From positions 1 to 64,000 of the forward strand of contig NZ_BMQF01000013.1 of NCBI RefSeq assembly GCF_014647975.1: a stretch of DNA of 64,000 nt, read 5' to 3'. Below the pieces are notes generated by a model that was not told where the DNA came from, did not search any database, and saw nothing but the letters and a program-made list of their open reading frames with translations. Below, piece after piece: positions 59,416 through 64,000 of the stretch; the first letter of the stretch is position 1; every line of letters begins with the position of its first letter. The DNA is from Streptomyces fumigatiscleroticus. Lineage in GTDB: Bacteria; Actinomycetota; Actinomycetes; Streptomycetales; Streptomycetaceae. A program made the translations under genes and the position numbers.

Positions 59416-60801
59416 TCACGCCGCCGTCTGGAGATCCAGCCGCGCCCCGAAGTCCCGTACCACCGGCTCCTCCCGGTACGGCTCCAGCCGCTGCTGGAAG
59501 TCCTCCAGGTACTCGGCGCCCCGGTTGGTCCGCAGGCCCTCCAGGAGTCCGACGGCCTTCAGGCCGGTGTCACAGGCCTGCTCGATCTCGCGCTGCTGCA
59601 ACTGGGCGGTGGCCAGCAGCACATAGCCGATCGCCCGCCGGCGTGCCCGTGTCTCGGGATGCCCGGCCAGGGACTCCTCGGCCCGCCGCGCCGCCGAGTC
59701 CGCCTGCCCCAGGTCACGGTGGCAGTGCGCCAGCTCGTCGGCGAGATAGGCCTCGTCGAAGTGCGCGATCCACGCCGGGTCCTCCCCGGACGCCGCGTCG
59801 GCCGCCTCCAGCGCGCTCACCGCACGCCCGGCCGCCGTCTGGGCCGCCCGCACATCGCCCATCAGGGCGTGCCCGCGCGCCTCCGCCGCATGGAACATCG
59901 CCTCCGCACGCGGGGTCACGCGCCCCCGTGCCCCCTCCTGTGCCGCCCGCGCCAACTGCGCGATCTCACGCGGGTTCCCGAGCTGTGCGGCCAGATGACT
60001 CATGGACGCGGCGAGCACGTACCCGCCGTAGCCGCGGTCGCCCGCCGCCTGGGCCAGCCGCAGGGCCTGGATGTAGTACCGCTGGGCGAGCCCCGGCTGC
60101 CCGGTGTCGACGGCCATGTACCCGGCCAGCTCGGTCAACCGGGCCACGGCCGCGAACAGTTCACGCCCGACGGCCTCGCGGTAGGAGCCCGCGAGCAGCC
60201 CGGAGACGACGCTGTTGAGGTAATGCACGACGACCGGCCGCACATGTCCGCTGCCGTACTGGTGGTCCAGCTCCACCAGCGCCTGGGTCATCGCGCGCAC
60301 GGCCGCCACGTCGGACTGGCCCACCCGCGGCCCGGCCGAGCGTGACACCTGGGCGTCGGGCACGGAGATCAGCCAGTCCCGGCTGGGTTCGACCAGGGCG
60401 GAGGCGGCCACGGAGGAGCCGGACAGGAAGTCCCGGCGCCCCACGTCGCTGCGCCACAGCTCGCAGACCTGCTCGATGGCCCCCAGCACGGTCGGCGAGA
60501 ACTGGAGGCCGACGCCCGAGGCGAGGTTCTTGCCGTTGGCCATGCCGATCTCGTCGATCGTGACCGTACGGCCCAGTTTGCGCCCCAGCGCCTCCGCGAT
60601 GATGGCCGGGGCCCGGCCCCGGGGCTGCTGGCCGCGCAGCCAGCGGGCGACGGACGTCTTGTCGTAGCGCAGGTCGAGACCGTGTTCGGCCCCGCACATG
60701 TTCACCCGCCGGGCGAGTCCCGCGTTCGAGCAACCCGCTTCCTGGATGAGCGCCTGCAACCGTTCGTTCGGCTGCCGCGCGACGAGAGGCCTTGCGGCCA
60801 T
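59416..60801 (-). CDS. NsdA-like regulator with N-terminal DNA-binding-like region and TPR-like helices
   Basis: The 461-residue protein begins MAARPLVARQPNERLQALIQEAGCSNAGLARRVNMCGAEHGLDLRYDKTSVARWLRGQQPRGRAPAIIAEALGRKLGR, a helix-turn-helix-like opening shared with the NsdA/NsdB group. Helical repeats follow (ELAGYMAVDTGQPGLAQRYYIQALRLAQAAGDRGYGGYVLAASMSHLAAQLGN). NsdA represses sporulation and antibiotic synthesis in S. coelicolor; this is a family member, not necessarily its orthologue. ATG at 60801 follows GGGGGTACGCC. The 280-nt region upstream separates it from a divergent gene. Confidence 0.75.
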   Translation of the reverse strand: MAARPLVARQPNERLQALIQEAGCSNAGLARRVNMCGAEHGLDLRYDKTSVARWLRGQQPRGRAPAIIAEALGRKLGRTVTIDEIGMANGKNLASGVGLQFSPTVLGAIEQVCELWRSDVGRRDFLSGSSVAASALVEPSRDWLISVPDAQVSRSAGPRVGQSDVAAVRAMTQALVELDHQYGSGHVRPVVVHYLNSVVSGLLAGSYREAVGRELFAAVARLTELAGYMAVDTGQPGLAQRYYIQALRLAQAAGDRGYGGYVLAASMSHLAAQLGNPREIAQLARAAQEGARGRVTPRAEAMFHAAEARGHALMGDVRAAQTAAGRAVSALEAADAASGEDPAWIAHFDEAYLADELAHCHRDLGQADSAARRAEESLAGHPETRARRRAIGYVLLATAQLQQREIEQACDTGLKAVGLLEGLRTNRGAEYLEDFQQRLEPYREEPVVRDFGARLDLQTAA

Positions 60802-61081
60802 GGCGTACCCCCTGCTTCCTGGCGCACCGGGTTGACGTGTCTTCGCGGCCGGACCTCCCCACTCCCCGGCGGGAAGCTCCGGCCGTGAAGATCGATGCCC
60901 CGCCAAGATGCCGAAAATGCGAGGCATGTGAGGTTTGGCGGGGTTACGGCTGATGCCGGCTCCCCACGTGGCTACCCAGCTCTCCCCGACGATCCTCCCG
61001 CGCGCCCCCACGCATGCACCCATGCGCCCCAGATGCCGAATCGATGCTCCTCCCCCGCGCGCGCGATTCCCGTAACCCGAG

Positions 61082-61759
61082 GTGAGCACGGGAGTTGAGT
61101 TCCATGTGGAAGAGACCATCGCGTGCACCGAAACCGCTCACATTCCGCAGCAGCGCGGCGCCTCGCTGCTCGAGACCGCCGTCCGCTACGCCGAGGAGCG
61201 CCACTGGGACGTGTTCCCGGGCACCTGGCTGGAAGCCGTGGACGGATTGCAGCGCTGTTCCTGCGCCAGCATGTCGTGCGTCGCGCCCGGCGCCCACCCG
61301 TCCCGCACGGACTGGCCGACCCAGGCGACCGGGAGCGTGACGGCCGTACGCCAGATGTGGCAGAAGCAGCCGACGGCGTCCATCCTGCTGCCCACGGGCC
61401 GTACGTTCGACGCGTTCGACGTGCCCGAGTCGGCGGGGTTCCTCGCGCTGGCCCGGATGGAGCGCATGGGCCTGGCGCTCGGGCCGGTGACGCTCACACC
61501 GGACCGGCGGATGCAGTTCTTCGTGCTGCCGGGCGCCGCCGTCAAGCTGTCCGAGCTGGTGCGCAAGCTGGGCTGGGCGCCCACGTCGCTCGATCTCTCC
61601 GCGTTCGGCGAGGGAGCGTACGTGGCCGCGCCGCCCACGCGGTACGGGTCGCGGGGAGCCGTGCAGTGGGTCTGCCGGCCCACGTCGGCGAACCGGTGGC
61701 TGCCGGACGCCGAGGAGTTGATCTCACCGCTGGCGTATGCGTGCGGGCGGGACCGATAG
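61082..61759 (+). CDS. Prim-Pol-like (bifunctional DNA primase/polymerase N-terminal) protein
   Basis: The 225-residue protein has ETAVRYAEERHWDVFPGTWLEA..., RCSCASMSCVAPGAHPSRTDWPTQATGSVTAVRQMWQKQPTASILLPTGRTFDAFDVPESAGFLALARMERM and VAAPPTRYGSRGAVQWVCRPTSANRWLPDAEELISPLAYACGR. This is the small chromosomal Streptomyces form of the domain found in plasmid and phage primases. The CxC...C...H set may bind zinc. The usual DxD catalytic pair is partly seen (FDAFDVPES). Activity is uncertain. GTG at 61082 used; GTG at 61106 is an alternative. Confidence 0.8.
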   Translation: MSTGVEFHVEETIACTETAHIPQQRGASLLETAVRYAEERHWDVFPGTWLEAVDGLQRCSCASMSCVAPGAHPSRTDWPTQATGSVTAVRQMWQKQPTASILLPTGRTFDAFDVPESAGFLALARMERMGLALGPVTLTPDRRMQFFVLPGAAVKLSELVRKLGWAPTSLDLSAFGEGAYVAAPPTRYGSRGAVQWVCRPTSANRWLPDAEELISPLAYACGRDR

Positions 61760-61848
61760 CCGCGCCTCCTCCTCCGCCCGGTCGCGGCCCGGCCCCGCGC
61801 CCCGGGGGGCGCTGTCCCACCGTAGGGTCTTCCTTGACGGAGGGAGTC

Positions 61849-62625
61849 GTGGTGGGGATCAGCGCGGTACGCGTACAGGGGCTCTGGAAGCGGTTCGGGC
61901 AGCAGATCGCGGTGGCCGGCATCGACCTGGAGCTGCCCGCGGGCAAGTTCATCGGGCTGGTCGGGCCGAACGGGGCCGGGAAGACCACCACTCTGTCGAT
62001 GGTGACCGGCCTGCTCCGTCCGGATCAGGGGACCGTCGAGGTCGTCGGGCACGACGTGTGGCGCGACCCGGTCCAGGTGAAGGCCCGGATCGGCGTGCTG
62101 CCGGAAGGGCTCCGGCTCTTCGAGCGGCTGTCGGGACGTGAACTGCTCGGCTACACGGGCCGGTTGCGCGGTCTGCCCGGTGCCGAGGTCGACAAGCGCG
62201 CCACCCAGCTGCTGGACGTCCTGGACCTGGCCGGCGCGCAGCACAAGCTCGTCGTCGACTACTCGACCGGCATGCGCAAGAAGATCGGGCTCGCGGCGGC
62301 GCTGCTGCACAACCCCGAGGTGCTCTTCCTGGACGAGCCGTTCGAGGGCGTCGACCCCGTTTCCGCCCAGACCATCCGGGGCGTGCTGGAGCGCTACACC
62401 GCCTCCGGCGCCACCGTCGTCTTCTCCTCCCATGTCATGGAGCTCGTGGAGTCGCTGTGCGACTGGGTGGCCGTCATGGCCGCCGGCCGTATCCGCGCCC
62501 ACGGATCCCTCGCCGAGGTCCGCGGGGACGCGCCCTCCTTGCAGCGGGCCTTCCTCGAACTCGTCGGTGCCAACGGCCGGGACACCGTCTCCGACCTCGA
62601 CTGGCTGGGCGGCGGGGCCCGGTGA
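61849..62625 (+). CDS. ABC transporter ATP-binding protein
   Basis: A 258-residue ABC ATPase: Walker A GPNGAGKTTT at about 44-53, Q-loop at GVLPEG, signature YSTGMRKKIGLAAALL, Walker B EVLFLDEPFEGVDP, and H-loop SSHVMELVESL. The signature reads STGMRKK rather than LSGGQ, common in exporter-type CcmA/DrrA-like ATPases. GGAGGG lies before a double GTG (61849, 61852). Its stop overlaps the GTG of the permease gene (GTGA), so ATPase and permease are coupled. The substrate of the exporter is unknown. Confidence 0.95.
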   Translation: MVGISAVRVQGLWKRFGQQIAVAGIDLELPAGKFIGLVGPNGAGKTTTLSMVTGLLRPDQGTVEVVGHDVWRDPVQVKARIGVLPEGLRLFERLSGRELLGYTGRLRGLPGAEVDKRATQLLDVLDLAGAQHKLVVDYSTGMRKKIGLAAALLHNPEVLFLDEPFEGVDPVSAQTIRGVLERYTASGATVVFSSHVMELVESLCDWVAVMAAGRIRAHGSLAEVRGDAPSLQRAFLELVGANGRDTVSDLDWLGGGAR

Positions 62626-64000
62626 GCGCCGAGATCACCCCGGTCGTCGTACGGCTGAAGCTGTCGCTGCTGCGCAACGGGCTGCGCCAGTCCGGCGGGC
62701 GGCGGGCCGCCTACATCGCGTCGGCCGTCGTCACGCTGCTGTTCGCGGCGCTCCAGCTGCTCGGTCTGATCGCGCTGCGCGGGCACGCGCACGTGGAGTC
62801 GCTGATCGTGCTGCTGGTGGCGGTGCTGGGGCTGGGCTGGGCGGTGATGCCGCTGTTCTTCCCCTCCGGCGACGAGACCCTGGACCCCACCCGGCTGGTG
62901 ATGCTGCCGCTGCGGCCCCGGCCGCTGGTACGCGCCCTGCTCGCGGCCTCGCTGGTCGGGATCGGGCCGCTCTTCACGCTCTGCCTGTTCGCCGGTTCCG
63001 TGATCGCCGTCGCGCACGGCGCAGTCGCCTGGGCCGTCGGCGCCGTCGGCGTCGTCCTCGCGCTGCTGGTCTGCGTGGCGCTCGCGCGGGCCGTCGCCGC
63101 CGCCAACGTAGCGCTGCTGACCAGCCGCAAGGGACGGGACTTGGCGGTGCTGAGCGGGCTGGTCGTCGCGGTCGGTGCGCAGCTGGTCAACTTCGGGGCG
63201 CAGCGGCTCGGTTCTGCCGGGCTGGCGCAGCTGGACCCGGTGGCCGACGTGCTGCGGTGGGTGCCGCCCGCGTCGGCGATCGGCGCGGTGGACTCGGCGA
63301 GCGACGGGTCCTACGGCGTCGCCGCGGCGCAGCTCGCGACCGGCGTGGCGGCGCTGGTGGCGCTGCTCGCGGTGTGGGCGCGTCATCTGACACGGCTGAT
63401 GACCTCGCCCGACGGATCCACCCTCCAGGCCGCGGAGACGGCCGCCCGCGAGCGCACCTCCACGGGTCTGTCCCGGCTGCTGCCGGGGGGACGTACCGGC
63501 ACGGTGATGGAGCGCAGCCTGCGCTATGTGTGGCGCGACCCCAAGACCAAGGCGGCATGGGTGACCTCGCTGGCGATCGGCCTCATCGTGCCCGTGTTCA
63601 ACGCCTGGCAGGGCACCGGCTCGGTCTGGTTCGCCTGCTTCGCGGCCGGGATGCTCGGCATCCAGATGTACAACCAGTTCGGTCAGGACACGTCCGCGTT
63701 CTGGATGGTCGCGATGACCATCTCCGGCACCCGGGACGCCTATGCCGAGCTGCGCGCCCGGGCGCTGGCCCTGCTGGTGATCACCCTGCCGTACGCCACG
63801 CTCGTGACCGTGCTGACCACGGCGATGCTCGGCGACTGGCCGAAGCTGCCCGGGGCGCTGGGGCTGTCCTTCGCGCTGCTCGGGGCGATGCTGGCGACCG
63901 GCGCGTGGACCTCCGCCCGTTTCCCGTACTCCATCCCGCAGGAGGGCTACAAGAACGTCGCTCCCGGGCAGACCGGGCTCGCCTGGATCTCGATCTTCGG
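62622..64000 (+). CDS. ABC transporter permease, truncated by the right edge
   Basis: From the GTG at 62622 the frame is open to the end of the window (459 codons so far). Hydrophobic segments alternate with short loops: AAYIASAVVTLLFAALQLLGLIAL, SLIVLLVAVLGLGWAVMPLFF, LLAASLVGIGPLFTLCLFAGSVIAV, LALLVCVALARAVAA, and, in the second half, TSLAIGLIVPVFNAW and TLPYATLVTVLTTAML. This is the large permease typical of two-component ABC-2-like exporters in actinomycetes. The coupling to the ATPase gene supports one transporter. Confidence 0.9.
   Translation, partial: MSAEITPVVVRLKLSLLRNGLRQSGGRRAAYIASAVVTLLFAALQLLGLIALRGHAHVESLIVLLVAVLGLGWAVMPLFFPSGDETLDPTRLVMLPLRPRPLVRALLAASLVGIGPLFTLCLFAGSVIAVAHGAVAWAVGAVGVVLALLVCVALARAVAAANVALLTSRKGRDLAVLSGLVVAVGAQLVNFGAQRLGSAGLAQLDPVADVLRWVPPASAIGAVDSASDGSYGVAAAQLATGVAALVALLAVWARHLTRLMTSPDGSTLQAAETAARERTSTGLSRLLPGGRTGTVMERSLRYVWRDPKTKAAWVTSLAIGLIVPVFNAWQGTGSVWFACFAAGMLGIQMYNQFGQDTSAFWMVAMTISGTRDAYAELRARALALLVITLPYATLVTVLTTAMLGDWPKLPGALGLSFALLGAMLATGAWTSARFPYSIPQEGYKNVAPGQTGLAWISIF

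Overview
The window is chromosomal DNA from a Streptomyces or very close relative. Most of it is very GC-rich, uses GTG starts freely, and carries families typical of the genus: an XRE/DUF397 pair, a GPP34 protein, the AfsK/AfsS/AfsR regulators, F420 enzymes and a Prim-Pol-like protein. From about 32 kb to the end the gene order resembles my memory of the afsR-afsS-afsK neighbourhood of S. coelicolor; I could not align it.

Left end, 1-5.7 kb: an accessory island. It has clearly lower GC by eye and opens inside an IS3-family transposase gene. It then carries a DUF6083 zinc-ribbon gene with a TTA codon and a two-gene DUF4297 nuclease plus HerA ATPase module (a known anti-phage defence pair). 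Next come a small hypothetical gene and a translationally coupled pair (2-TM protein and zinc-ribbon protein, the latter with a TTA codon). The island ends at the 3' half of a tRNA, anticodon loop to CCA, which is a typical att remnant. A frameshifted VapC/PIN toxin relic follows.

6.2-34.4 kb: ordinary chromosome with many transport and regulatory genes. These include an SPFH protein, a relic of a sortase substrate, two convergent MFS transporters, an ArsR-like regulator, a glutathione peroxidase, a MerR regulator behind its own operator and a leader hairpin, the XRE/DUF397 pair, GPP34, and a D-Ala-D-Ala carboxypeptidase with a huge disordered N-terminus. They continue with a sodium:solute symporter, an ADP-ribosylglycohydrolase-like protein with eroded metal motifs, a TPR ATPase, FbiC with an F420-type oxidoreductase, a PHP-type secreted metallohydrolase and an EEP-family hydrolase.

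34.6-41.1 kb: the complete afsR-afsS-afsK regulatory locus of secondary metabolism. A SARP-type direct repeat lies in front of afsS.

41.3-64 kb: VOC, TetR, PPOX, PdxH-like and GNAT genes; a secreted tannase-like esterase; an MFS/GlxA divergent pair; a perfect inverted pair of DnaA boxes; an anti-sigma-type kinase, an EF-hand protein, a STAS anti-anti-sigma factor, and a sigma factor with its coupled zinc-finger anti-sigma/MDMPI gene, broken here by a 1-nt frameshift. These are followed by purU, an SCO4402-type gene, a substrate-binding lipoprotein, a membrane protein with repeated TxxL/I motifs, an NsdA-like regulator, a Prim-Pol-like gene and an ABC exporter that runs off the right edge.

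The most unusual pattern is repeated at four unrelated genes. A tandem repeat whose unit is a multiple of three (12, 21, 21, 15 bp) begins at or contains the stop codon. In three of them every in-phase unit re-creates an in-frame TGA.
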